Shown: positions 22,837 to 33,205 of the stretch, piece after piece
Layout: every line of letters starts with the position of its first letter
How positions within the stretch are numbered: position 1 is the stretch's first letter
DNA from: Spirometra erinaceieuropaei
Taxonomy: Eukaryota; Platyhelminthes; Cestoda; Diphyllobothriidea; Diphyllobothriidae
Direction: 5' to 3'
Length of the DNA stretch: 64,000 nt
Assembly (NCBI GenBank): GCA_902702965.1
Contig: CACRXP010000020.1
Location: 1,954,823-2,018,822 of the forward strand
Notes under the pieces: generated by a model
Seen by the model: only the letters and a program-made list of their open reading frames with translations
What the model was told of the DNA's origin: nothing
The model's database searches: none
Translations under genes and position numbers: made by a program

Positions 22837-23250
22837 ATGATCAGCCATATCGTAAACTTTACAGGCACTAATGTTAAATGCAGGGACACGATTTTTTATG
22901 AACAGGCATTTTACAGTCCTAAAAATGCCATAAGTAGGTACTTTTTGCAGCCAAATTATACCCTTCCTTCAAACGTATATTTTGAAGGAAACGGATTTGC
23001 TACCAAATGGTTAAAAGCATGAATATGTTTATGCAGGTTTTCTGCGAAAATCAACAGGAAAACGTCACACTACTTGCGTAGTCACTCTTAAGAAGTACAG
23101 TTTTCGCAGGTGTCGGAAAATAATTTCGACCAAAAGCAGGCATCCAGAGGTGACTGAATTATTATGCGCTTATGCTGCAATCTGTTCGAGTCAAAAATTC
23201 ATTTTCGAATTGTAGTTAACAACACATGAGTTGTCACATTCACTTTACAG
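22837..23250. mobile_element. Half of a fold-back element
   Basis: Blocks resembling F1 (the 'taaatgcagggacacg..ttttatgaac' stretch, 'aaaatcaacaggaaaa', 'gactgaattattatgc') follow the order of one F1 half. The outer terminal repeat is decayed and the opposite arm is missing. It sits between the two G-run repeats. Confidence 0.5.
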
Positions 23251-23336
23251 GAGAAATGCCAGTACATGTGATATATTGAGCTTCAGAAACCAATCAAAAA
23301 GGAGGAAAGAGAGAACACCCGGTTTTTGGAACGAAA

Positions 23337-23800
23337 ACGTTATCCGAATTCAGAAGATGAGGTGGAGAGTATGCGTTTTCTTTTGATAAATTCCCCTCGG
23401 GACAGTACAATTATATGGGAACGGGGGTAGAAGCAAAAACAGATTAGTGATAACAGAAACCGATAAAAGTTCGTCATAAAATACTGGCAGCGTGTGGAAA
23501 TGGGGGGGGAGTAGGGGTGGGGTAATAGCAGTTAATGCCAGGGACCAGGTGAGACCGCAAGGGCCCGCAGGGATGCAGCGTTAGTTGACCTTCTATCACG
23601 TTAGATGCTGAGTTTCAACGTGGTTCTTCTGTGCGCAGAAGACTGGTTTTTGTAACCTGATTGCGGCCGCTTCTGCTGTTTCTACCATGCGCTGGCCCAG
23701 TAGCCTAAGGTAGCCCGAGTAGACCTTTCAAACCACATGAAACGCTTTGGGGTGGTCCACGTGATGCTCGGAAGCAAGAACATGCGCGTCCAAAATATTC
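23337..23800 (-). pseudogene. Group B PLE 3' part: G-run tail plus C-terminal coding remnant
   Basis: Bases 23337-23600 are the second G-run repeat. Bases 23625-23790, read on the minus strand, parallel the C-terminal coding part at 47480-47650: '..ctgcgcgcagaagac', 'gcctgattgc.gc.gc.tctgc.gt' and 'accatgcgc' occur in the same order. RT and GIY-YIG parts are missing. Confidence 0.6.
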
Positions 23801-25790
23801 AGTCGCCTGCGACCTGCCAGGAATCCCTGAAGCAAATGCCGACACTAAAATTGGCTTTACATTTTGAAAGTCCGGCTTTTGCCAAAACTGCCTGAGCCTG
23901 GTACGCGATCTTGAATGAAAGCTCTCTTTTCAAGACACCTTCAGCCCGCTAACTCTTTAGATGAGTCTTGCCCAAAACAAGAACTGCCAGTCATTTTCTT
24001 CTCACAGACGTGGACATTACTACTTGTCGACAGACGTCAGCTTTTCCGAATTTTAAAAAAGTGTTTACATTTATGTCGAAGTCGACGATTCCAATTAGAA
24101 GGAAATTTGCAATGGCCAAAGCCGGAGACAAACTGAATACTCCGATGTGCTTCGTTTCGTAAGTGGTCTTCCTCAAATCCTCACCCAATCAGTTGCGTTT
24201 TTAAACTCAAAAAGCAAGAGTTACTAATGCGGACTTAAGTAGGCATTTAATAAGACAGGCATAAATGCATTCGCTATCTGCTTCCTGCGAGTTTTGATGA
24301 GGCTACGGACTGAGAGTCCTGTTAACACATTTCCCCTGTTATGATGGAAGATGCTTATCTCTCGTGCTACAAAATGTGCTCCTACCGTTGTGTCTCGAGA
24401 CTCCTTCAATACCTTTTTGCGGGCGATCGCATAGTAACCGGTAAATGTGCGGTAGGCGAACACCGGAAAATACATGGGAGTGCAGATTTTTCATTTCTGA
24501 CTTGTTAGCTGCTCAATGGTTCATTTTGTTCACAAAACAGCCCATTTGCCATTGTTTCTAAGTGTGAGACTCATTCTATCATGCCCTTCACCTCATCAGA
24601 GAGGCCATTTTGGCATTATTGTGGACTTTCGTCTGTTTGCGAACACTCAGCGTACCCAAGAATTCGCATAGGCTGTTCTGAAAGGGCATCGTTTTAAGTG
24701 GATTTTCATTCATTGGGCTAGCCCAGCTGTTGCAGGCGCATGTGGTATCCGACGTCGACACTGTGCAGCATGTGCTGGCTGGTGTCAATCTTACTTAAAG
24801 TGGACGCCCGAAAAAACCGATTCATCTGTAATACTCGGGCCACTCGAGGGTATGGTCTTGTCGTCGTCTCCTTCTAGGCGACATTCCGTAGAGGCTTCCT
24901 TGATGCTTCTACCTGGTTGAGAGTCTCCTCGGCGAAAATTAGAGCGAATCGAGTTCATCATTTGCAAGAGCAAGCGAGCACAGATGGAATAGTTTGACGG
25001 TGGAAAAAGTTTATTGAAAGGTTTATATCAGCTAAGGTAATTAGTCCTGTTCCGTTCTCTCGCCGTCTTCCTCCTTACGGGCGGTCCCTCGACTGGCCCC
25101 CCTCACTATCTTCCACGGCGGTCACTAAAAAAGGTACGTTCAGAACACAAATCAGTCAAAACGGTCGGGAAAATCCAAGCAAGGACACATTAAAACAACG
25201 TGGTCAGTACGTCCTTCTACACATCTGTCTCTCCGAGGTGCCTTCAGCCGCCTGGCCTGTTCATGGTCATTAATCCTCAGAGAAAGAAATCATATGAATG
25301 TAAACTGACAGTCAGGCCAGTCAGTACCTACGTCCGACTGTTAAAGGGTTTCGTGGGGATGTAACGAAATGACACGATTTCAGACCTCCCCGCTAATGAA
25401 CTTTGGTTGATTCTTGCAGTTATCAAATTTGGCACAATTGCCACCCGCAGAAAGCCGAATCTATCCTCTCTGCGGTAGATTTTAACTGACCGTGGGGCTT
25501 CTCCCTATTTCTGCAGACTGCATTATAAACACAATTCCTGCTAATTATGTCGAGTTCACACAACGAAGTCCTTAAACGCTTTCCCAGAACGTTCTGAATG
25601 TAGAGCTTTAAAGCATCACCATATTTTACACCAGAGCAGAAGGTCCTTCCGGATAATTCGGACGTTAACGACAGAAGTACTTCGAGTAGTCTCACAGGCA
25701 GTTTGTTATCAAATCAAACTCCATAGCCTTTATTGATAGTTCGTAGGGGGTTCGTGGACATGGCTGCATTGTTATCAGAAACAAATAACT
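23801..25790. other. Unrecognised region
   Basis: No repeat match to the rest of the window and no recognisable protein. Minus frames at 24224-24475 (83 codons) and 25423-25695 (90 codons) are open but show no family motif, and I would not call them genes. Confidence 0.4.
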
Positions 25791-25816
25791 CCATTAGTCA
25801 GTCATACCCAACCCCA

Positions 25817-25893
25817 AGTGTAGATCACTTGGGATTCGAACCTGGAATCTTTGGTCATGGAGTGTGACACTCTACCATTGATCCACGGGCACG
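25817..25893 (-). repeat. tRNA-like head of SINE unit 1
   Basis: Minus strand carries an A-box-like TGGATCAATGGTAGAG and a B box GGTTCGAATCC. The acceptor halves do not pair, so it is a tRNA relic serving as promoter, not a functional tRNA. Confidence 0.7.
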
Positions 25894-26127
25894 TCGTCCT
25901 GTCGGTTGTGATCGTGAATATCCGTTATGGCAGATGGGCGCTCACGGATCAGGTTACGGAACGTGCTTGTTCCGTTATGCCTTTGGGGCTCATACTAGAA
26001 CCCTCGCATGCGCTCGCACATCGACTAGAAATATACGTGACGAGATAGTACTGGCAGAGACAAGGGAGACCAGATTGGCCATTTCTGGCTTATTAGCCGT
26101 CATTAGCCATTCATACTCAACCCCAAG

Positions 26128-26202
26128 TGTGGATCACTTGAGATTCGAACCCGGGATCCTTGGTCATGGAGTTTGACGCTCTACCATTGAGCCACGGGCC
26201 CG
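26128..26202 (-). repeat. tRNA-like head of SINE unit 2
   Basis: Minus strand: A box TGGCTCAATGGTAGAGC (26178-26194), a 4-bp anticodon-like stem whose loop would read CTC, and B box GGTTCGAATCTC (26140-26151). The T-stem is only partly paired and the acceptor stem fails. Confidence 0.75.
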
Positions 26203-26889
26203 TTGTCCTGTCGTTTGTGATCGGGAATATCAATTATGACGGACGGGCGCCCAACAATATGCAGAATGGTCTTACCGACAAAGAAAAGGGAGACTGCAAT
26301 GGCATTTCTGAATTCGTAGCCGTCATCAGCCAAAAATACCAAGACCCAGAGTCTTTAACCCCCTAGGCTCAAAGCCGTGTTTCATTGGCTAGAAATCCAT
26401 CACCCTTACCAGTGGGTTACGGGCTCGTTTCCCTGTCGGCTACGATAAACTATACTCACGAGTTTGCTGGACTTCAGACCAACGGAATGTGTGTTCGAGC
26501 GTCGGAAGTTGGGAAACCTTGGGCTGGATATGACTGACCGCTGACGACTAATAAGCCAAAAGGGCCCACTCCGGTCTCCCTTCTGCCCATACTTAGAGCT
26601 GCTGCGAGGCTCTGGATCGAGTCATAGGGCACAACGGGACGCGTATGTCCCGCAGTGCGTTTATCATCTCCCAAATAAGACCAATAAGAAGAAAGTGCGA
26701 GTTCCTAGAACAGCAGCTTGACACTAATAGTTCCTGTTTTTGTCATCAGTGGTTCCGATGCTGACCGCTGGTTGCTGTGCCGCCGCTTGCGTTGACTGCG
26801 GATGACATTTTTGTTCTGCTGATTCTCTTGGTCCAATAATGATTTATTAGACTATTGGCCGTCATCAGTCAGACAGACCTGATGCCAGG

Positions 26890-26967
26890 TGTGGATCACT
26901 TGAGATTCGAACCTGTGGGATCTTTGGTCATGGAGTTTGACACTCTACCATTGAGCCACGAGCCCGT
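26890..26967 (-). repeat. tRNA-like head of SINE unit 5
   Basis: It has the same A and B boxes as unit 2, with a few extra bases between anticodon stem and B box ('ctgtgggatc'), again a relic rather than a tRNA. The last unit, from 27166, keeps only the B-box side and stops near 27223. Confidence 0.7.
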
Positions 26968-27889
26968 TGTCCTGTCGGCTGTGATCAGGAATATCAGTTA
27001 GGACAGTGGGCGTTCACCGATCAGGTTACGGAACGTGCTCGTTCCGTTGTGCATTGGGGCTCATACTAGAACTCTCGCAGGCAGTCGCACAGCGACTAGT
27101 AGTAGACATAGATGAGATGGTACTGACAGAGGTAAGGGAGACCGGAATGACCATTTTTGGCTAATTAGCCGTTATCAGCTAGTCATACCCAACCGCAAGT
27201 GTGGATCACTTGATATTCGAACCAAAATTTAAATGACGCGTATGGACATTCCACGTTTTAAGGGCAGTAAAACTGTAAAACGACCCATGGGGCAACTAAA
27301 AAGCCTAGGAAAAAAGAAATTCCATGGCGAAAAGCCCAAGGAAAATGGATAGCCGCATCCGAGAGAAGCGGCGCTTGGGGCGGGTCGCAAAATCTTTACC
27401 GAATCTCGGAAAAATGTCGAGTTTGACAGATCCAGTACTAGCAGTGGCATCGATTCATTTATTTGAACTACAGGTTACTATCCACAGACTTCTGTGCTCC
27501 TTCTAGGTTTGTCAAAACAGGAGTCAAACAAACAAATTTCTGCTCCGTCATCACCAGCGCATGACACCAGAGCGTTGCATCATTTAGGAAACGATACCTC
27601 AGTGGAAGGAAAATTAAGTTAAGAGAAAACTGTCTCGCTTTATTCAGAGGCATCCTGAATTAAGTGCAAAAATTCACACGGAGTGATTTTTGGAAGACCT
27701 GACACTCTTCCAAGTTCCAGCTAAAGTGGTCAAGACCGTCCGCCTTGAAAGCCGGCGAATAATTTATCGGAATCTGCACGTTCATCAGAAATGCTGAAAC
27801 ATTGTGCTTCTAGGTCTAGAACTGAGAAGGAAGCTCAGCAAAGAGGGGCACGATTTATTTCCGTTCGTTCTCCATTCCTTTCTTAGACG

Positions 27890-28484
27890 GATCCGGTTTG
27901 ATTGACCGCACAGCCGATGTATTAACTGAAGGCGCGATCTGCATCGTTACCACATCTCCGGTCAACCGGATATTCAAATTCATGTACACCAACGTGCGGA
28001 GTATTTCATCAAACTTCGACGAGTTGAAGATCTGCCTCTGTGATCTATCACCCGACGTAATATCTTTAACAGAAACCTAGTTGATCCAGCACGTAAATGA
28101 CCGTGTGCTGACCATACCTGACAACCAGCTCTTGAGAAGAGACAGGGAAGGGCTTCACGGAGAAGCCTTAGTCGTGTATATAAAACATGAACTAATATCA
28201 TCAAAAATGGATAAACTTGCATGTACTTCCGATGCACTCTGGCTGTACTGGGTCCACTAAGTCTCGATGTCCTGACAATCTGTCGACCGTCGAGAAGTGA
28301 CCCAACGTCCGATGATCACCTGCTAGACGATCTCGAACTGCTGGCTACGCGGCCGAATATCCTGGTCGTGGGGGACTTTAACGCTTCTCATATTGGCTTG
28401 AGCTCGGTCTGCGAAAACAGCTCGGGACTGACCTTCGGTGGTCGCCTTCTGAATACAGTGCGGTATAAATGAGTAGGAAGAGGG
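27890..28484 (+). pseudogene. CR1-like LINE, endonuclease part (5' piece)
   Basis: Remnant of an apurinic-type endonuclease. One frame has TNVRSISSNFDELK and PDVISLTET (27985-28077), the usual start of the domain; a second has NILVVGDFNASHI (28348-28386), the GDFN catalytic motif. Stops and frameshifts separate them. The reading is cut off at about 28484 by an antisense PLE and resumes beyond 29761. Confidence 0.85.
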
Positions 28485-29760
28485 ATCGAGCGGCGGAACA
28501 GTGTTTACTGTCCTGATTTTTCGGACTCGTGCAGGAGTCCATCGTTGGAGATTGTAGCAGCAACAGAACACGTGGCAGTTATAGGGCATTTAGGACAATC
28601 ATCGGCCGACGGCGCAAGACCGGAGGTGACTGCCTAGAGCTCTGTACGTCGGCGCGGGATCGATAAATCGACTGACGGTGTTCTCATCCGAGGCCCAGGC
28701 TTCCATCGATTCTCGGCCTGTTTTGTTTCCGGCGTGGGCGATTAACTTGGTGGCTGCGAGGTTAAACTAGCAACCCAGTTCGTTGGTTCAGGCGGTCACT
28801 TATGATCATGCGTCGCCTCGTCGCACAGCCAGCTTATGTTCGTATATGCGCGATCCGAGCATGCGCCCAGCCTGCCCTGTGTAGTTACAAGGACAGTTTT
28901 CACATGGGGTGTGACATACTACTCCAGATTGCTCTTCAGGCTTTAACCGGTCTTTAATTTTTATGACCCCATTGTGCATGGTGGCTTTGGGGCAGTGTGC
29001 GATTTCAACACCTAACTCCGCAGCAATGCGCTCGGTTGCTTTAGAAACGTCCTTGATGTATGGCAGAGAATGTCACATCGTCGGTGGTGTTGATGTTTGA
29101 GTCCTCTGGTGGCGACCGCGTAGGCATCGACTTATGAATGCCCTCAGATAGGCACTTTGCACAAACCGCTCGCGGAGATAACGGACCTCACGCGCTCTGT
29201 TCTCCGGTTTGCTGCAATGAGTTTTGATCCGTTCGAAGAGCGTCTTTACACAGCTTCGTTTGTGAGCCACCGGATGGTTGCTGTGAAAACTGAGCAGCTG
29301 TGTGGTGTTCGTTACCATCCTATAAACCGTCGTTTCAAGTTCACCGTTAAGGTTTCGTCTGACAAGCACATCCAGGAAGGGCAAATGCTATTCCTGTTCT
29401 TTTTTATTGTAATTTTTATATCAGGGAAAACTGCGTTAAGCAGGCTGTGGAAATGTTGCAGCATCTCCTTCTTTACGATAACGAATGTGTCGTCTACGTA
29501 ACGGCGCCGAAATACCGGCTCATGTTGGATGAAGGCGATCACATCTGACTCTTGTAGGGCCAGTTCTGCTACTAAACCGGAGACCGGTGAGTCCATTGGA
29601 GTTCCCTTGATTTGTTCATAGGTCTCTCCGGCAAAATTTAAGAATGTTTATTGGTAGAATTCAAACAGTCTCATGAGATGCTCAATTTTGAATGCATTCT
29701 GAGTCCCGTCGTAACTGTCTTCAGGTCTCTTGCGCAAGACTTCGCGGTGCTCGACACCTC
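28485..29760 (-). pseudogene. Group A PLE inserted in the LINE
   Basis: Minus strand. RT fragments: an RKRPEDSYD-type stretch near 29710, a YEQIKGTPMDSPVSGLVAEL segment across 29545-29630, and RRYVDDTFVIVKKE near 29480-29510 with both catalytic aspartates intact. MPFLDVLVRR starts a thumb-like segment at 29384. A GIY-YIG remnant (C-x-C-NYTGQAGR, then R-IYEHKLA) lies at about 28805-28935. Its 3' end carries a decayed hammerhead-like motif at 28510-28556. It is truncated at the RT N-terminus and broken by stops. Confidence 0.88.
28510..28556 (-). ncRNA. Decayed hammerhead-like motif
   Basis: Minus strand: a perfect 6-bp hairpin GGACTC/GAGTCC closes stem II and is followed by GAAA. The CUGANGA box has become CCAACGA and stem I no longer pairs, so it should be inactive. 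Position and order match 9619-9662. Confidence 0.5.
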
Positions 29761-31935
29761 TTCTTCTTCACTTATGTATACACCTGAGACTCGAAATTTC
29801 GCCTTCACACATTGCGTTTAGAAATAGACGGTATGAAGGTCAACAGACCAACTACCTTGATCTTGGCTTTACAAAATCAGAAGAAAACCATGCCTTACGA
29901 AATCAAAAGAAAGCACTAGGTGTCATGTCTATCTCCTCCCCCCTAGGTAGGAGTGACCACGTCCTTCTACTATGGGATTACTCTCACCTTTCAATGTCCG
30001 AGAGACCCACAAGAGTCAGAACAAGACGGACATTTAAACTGACTTGCCTAACCGTGTAGAGAAGAACCCGAAACTATTATACGGTTATGCCAAACAGGCC
30101 ATGCGAAACAAAATACAAGTGCTCCCGCTAAGGACTGCTGGGGGGTAAAAACCTGACTGAAGATGAGGCGAAGAAAACTGGATTCTACCATTCTACAAGT
30201 GATTTTGGAGATGTTACAAAAAACTGAGACCGTTCAGTCCACCGAAGCAATTGTTCTCAAGGAACTGCCGAAGGTGAAGAAATCAAAACCGCCGACGAGT
30301 TGGCGTGCCCCTCTTGAGGCCGGATGTCTGCTAGGCGATTGGAAACTTGCATGGATTACATTTCTGTAAAAGAGCGGAGGTCAGGTCTTCTTAAGCACTT
30401 GCCGAACAGTCATTATCATCGCCATTTGCTGCAAAAGTTTGGAAAAAATAGTTACGCGACAATTATTGCAGTTTCGAAAACAAAATCATTTACTTTCTGA
30501 TCTCTAGGATGAATTCCGCAAAGGCAGATCCTGTGTGACAAATTGCTTGGCTGTTTAGAACACTGAATTCGGGCTGTTGATAAAGATAATGTAGTACATA
30601 GTGTCTACACCAACTTCAAGAAAGCCTTCGTCAGTGTGCCTCACAATCCCCTTCTGACGTGGATTCGAAGCTTCCTAATCGGCCAATCTCAAATTGCCCA
30701 TGGCACTGACCAGTTGTCGGCGGACGGGTTGCCGCGCAAGACGAGCTCTCCGTTAGCATAGCTGCTGACTACCCGGCGCGTTCACAGGTGGCGGATAGTG
30801 GAACGGCCTTCAGTGAAGGTTAGCTGCGGAATAAGTAGGCCCCGATCGGACGAACAAACAGTCGCTGACCAACAGCGGCAGCGCTGACAGGGTGCGGAGT
30901 GCTGAGGTCTGGCACACTGAAAGGCTCATAAAATAGCCACAAAGTCCGATGACGGCATTTTGACATGGCGACCCTGTTTACCACTGATGCCTTGTGGTTA
31001 GGCTTTTAAGCCAAGGTACTAGAGGAGGCAGTCTCGACAAAACAACTGTACTCAGAATTCCAAGAAATTTCGACTTAACCCTTAATCTCAATCGGTGGAC
31101 GCTGCTGTTCCTGGTCGCACTCTGTTGAGTTTATACTTCAACGACTGCGTAGATGAACTGGATAGCGATGTCACCGTGTTTACCGATGATATCAAGATCT
31201 GGAGTTTAATCCAAAATTAAGTTGACGAAGAGTGACTGCAGTCAAACCTAAACCGACATGAGGAATGGTTCGATGATTGTCTTTTGCCGTTTACCGTGAA
31301 CAAGTGTAACTTTCTACCGTTTGGCGGAACCAGATTTCCGAACTGCTTCGCTTACAACCTGACTGGCATATTATTTAAAGAATTGGGTATTTGGATCACA
31401 ACTTTACACAAATCTTCGCTTTGCTGCTCAAAGGTTACCAAATTCGCGTTGTCATTCCAGTACCTCGTTAGACGGATATTCTCACACTTCAAACAAGACT
31501 ACGTCTCTCAAGCCTTTCGAACTTTCGCCCGGCCGCGTCCGGAATTTGCTGTCCAAGTTCGGAGACCCTGGGACGCCGAAGGATTCAGCATGCTCAAACA
31601 CGTTCAACGGCGTGCAACTAACCTTGTAACTGGGCAGGGCCCACTACCCTATGCAATATGATTAACTAATCTTGATTTCTTTCCTTTGAATTACATACAG
31701 CCATAGGGCAAATTCATACAAACATTCTTATCGTGTGCAGTCAGGACCGTTGCCCAGTATCCCGAGTCAGCAACGAACCAGTGAGGTCATTCAGTGAAAA
31801 TATGTGTGACTGGTGCCAGGCTGGACAAACGAAATCTGTCCTTCTCCAACAGAGTGCTTGAAGCTTGAAACGCTTTGCCTAGGGATTTTGTCATGTCTGC
31901 ATTCGAAGAAGCTTTTGAAATTAAATTGAATTGGT
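29761..31935 (+). pseudogene. CR1-like LINE, remainder of EN, RT and C-terminus
   Basis: The element continues after the PLE: LGRSDHVLLLWDYSHL (29948-29995) ends the endonuclease, DEFRKGRSCVTN (about 30510-30545) and VYTNFKKAFVSVPH (30602-30643) are RT motifs, and TVFTDDIKIW (31174-31203) is the catalytic FxDD box. The frame at 31284-31661 covers the thumb (QSNLNRHEEWF then FTVNKCNF). A FSNRVLEA..NALPRDFV stretch near 31845-31895 is the conserved C-terminal motif. The first catalytic aspartate is asparagine (TNFKKAF), and stops are frequent, so it is dead. Confidence 0.88.
30715..31085. mobile_element. Unidentified insertion inside the LINE RT
   Basis: RT homology stops after WIRSFLIGQSQ (about 30662-30694) and resumes near 31095 with the segment leading to YFNDCVDEL. 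The roughly 370 bases between them have no RT similarity and are richer in G+C. I see no terminal repeats that would name it. Confidence 0.5.
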
Positions 31936-32400
31936 TTTGCAGTACGCACTGCCAAGTCATCCGAACGCCTTATGTTAACTATTTATCACCGTGGTGGAAC
32001 TACTATCAACCTTTAAGTAGCGTTTGTTTGTGTAATTTATTAACGCATGGACCTTAATTTACATCCCAACTGACATTTACAATGACGGTTACAGACCACA
32101 GATCATACTGCTTTTCCTGTAGCTTAGGTGCTCATTAGGAAACTATTATATTACTCTCCTACAAATGCGCGAATTTCTTCGTCTGTCTATACAGTTTCTT
32201 GCTATTTCCTCCGCAGACAGACGCAAAGAAAGTGTTCAGGAAAGCGGCAAGTACAGCGCAAGTACTGAACTGAAATAGCAACCACCCGGTCAGTCACGAA
32301 CGCAGTTGCGTGAGGGCGCTATATCAACGCGTTGGGACGCATTGCAGTAAAACGGAAGACAAGATTGGTGAATTACAATATCCTCGACGGGTACTGAGAG
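31936..32400. other. No feature recognised
   Basis: Short stretch after the LINE C-terminus. Bases 31936-32080 may be LINE 3' end or flank; no simple-repeat tail is visible to mark it. Confidence 0.35.
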
Positions 32401-33205
32401 CCAATGGCTACCCGCGCAACTTTGTCAACCAGTGACACCAGAGACCAAATTCAACTGGCCCCAAATGTTAGCGAACGCCTCCGTACGTGAGGAACGTCCC
32501 GGAAGCTGCCTACTCACTCCAATTGGTTTTGGGGTTGCACACAGGCCGGATGCAACAGTCAGGCGCCAAGTCATGAGGCCGAAAGACCCACTGACACGGC
32601 CGGAAACGTCCGGAGTCGTTTATCGGATCGGGTGCAGTTGCGGACTAAGCCATTACGCCGGCGAAAATAGGCAATTACTCCAGACGCGGATGGACGAGGG
32701 GTCGAAATCCTCTCAAAAGCTGACAACCACGTGAGCCGCGAGGTGCTCACGTAGTGGTTCGCAGGCTTGAGGTCCATCATCAAGCGCAGAGAGTCCCGGC
32801 ACCATGCTCGGTGCCGTGAAATTTCCTGGGCAGGGGAATCAGTCACGTGGGGAGGGCACGAACGGGCAGCAATGCCGGTGACAGCAGACCGTATTTTTGA
32901 GTATTCATCACGTCAACATCCAACAAGGATGATGAAATCGCGGCGATTAATGACTGGGACGCGGATCCACGAGCCATCACCGCCTCATTTACGACCTCTC
33001 AACGGTGATCGCGGGACCTGTTAATTACAGTACTCATGTCGTCCCTCGGCAGCTACGTGTTATATTAACTGCACTCCTTGTGTCATTATTACCTTTATCT
33101 GCGACTGTCTCTTATGATGCGTTTGAGTGATAATCCGAAACGCTAGGCCAATGAATTTCTTGTTCCAGCGATTGCAGCTTCTTCTTCTTAATTTCCTGCG
33201 CAGTT
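32400..33205 (+). pseudogene. Group C PLE end: GIY-YIG remnant plus structured tail
   Basis: A 100-codon frame (32432-32734) contains TSGVVYRIGCSCGLSHYAG and then R-x-LLQTRM, the GIY-YIG nuclease core of PLEs with its YIG box degraded to YAG. Downstream, 32680-33200 is related in reverse orientation to 40380-41010 (cores 'cctg.gcaggg.aatcagtcacg', 'agtcgcagataag' and 'aatttcttgttccag'). Three hairpins occupy 32729-32848. RT is missing. Confidence 0.72.
32729..32848 (+). ncRNA. Three consecutive hairpins in the group C PLE tail
   Basis: ACGTGAGC at 32729-32736 pairs fully with 32745-32752. CGGCACC at 32797-32803 pairs fully with GGTGCCG at 32810-32816. GAAATTTCC at 32818-32826 faces GGGGAATC. 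The last two plus GAAA recall hammerhead stems II and III, but no CUGANGA box is present, so I call it only a structured tail. A related, less perfect version is on the minus strand at 40640-40725. Confidence 0.5.

Larger units (their letters stand above)
25795..27225 (-). repeat. Cluster of tRNA-derived SINE units
   Basis: A unit of about 300 bases is repeated in mostly head-to-tail order: 25795-26094, 26095-26315, a decayed 26316-26470, an inverted fragment 26490-26660, 26850-27165 and a truncated start 27166-27225. Each better unit contains a minus-strand tRNA-like head followed by a unique body ('gtgatc.ggaatatc', 'aggttacggaacgtgc', 'aagggagacc'). Transcription by RNA polymerase III from the internal boxes would be expected. 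It needs a LINE partner to move, and the CR1-like element next door is a candidate (inference). Confidence 0.8.

Noticed and set aside
25817..26967. Functional tRNA genes
   Set aside because: A and B boxes are good, but the acceptor stem does not pair, the T-stem is poor, and a shared 200-base body follows each head, so they are SINE heads.
25795..27225. CRISPR-like array
   Set aside because: Repeats are about 300 bases, diverged and one is inverted; the genome is eukaryotic.
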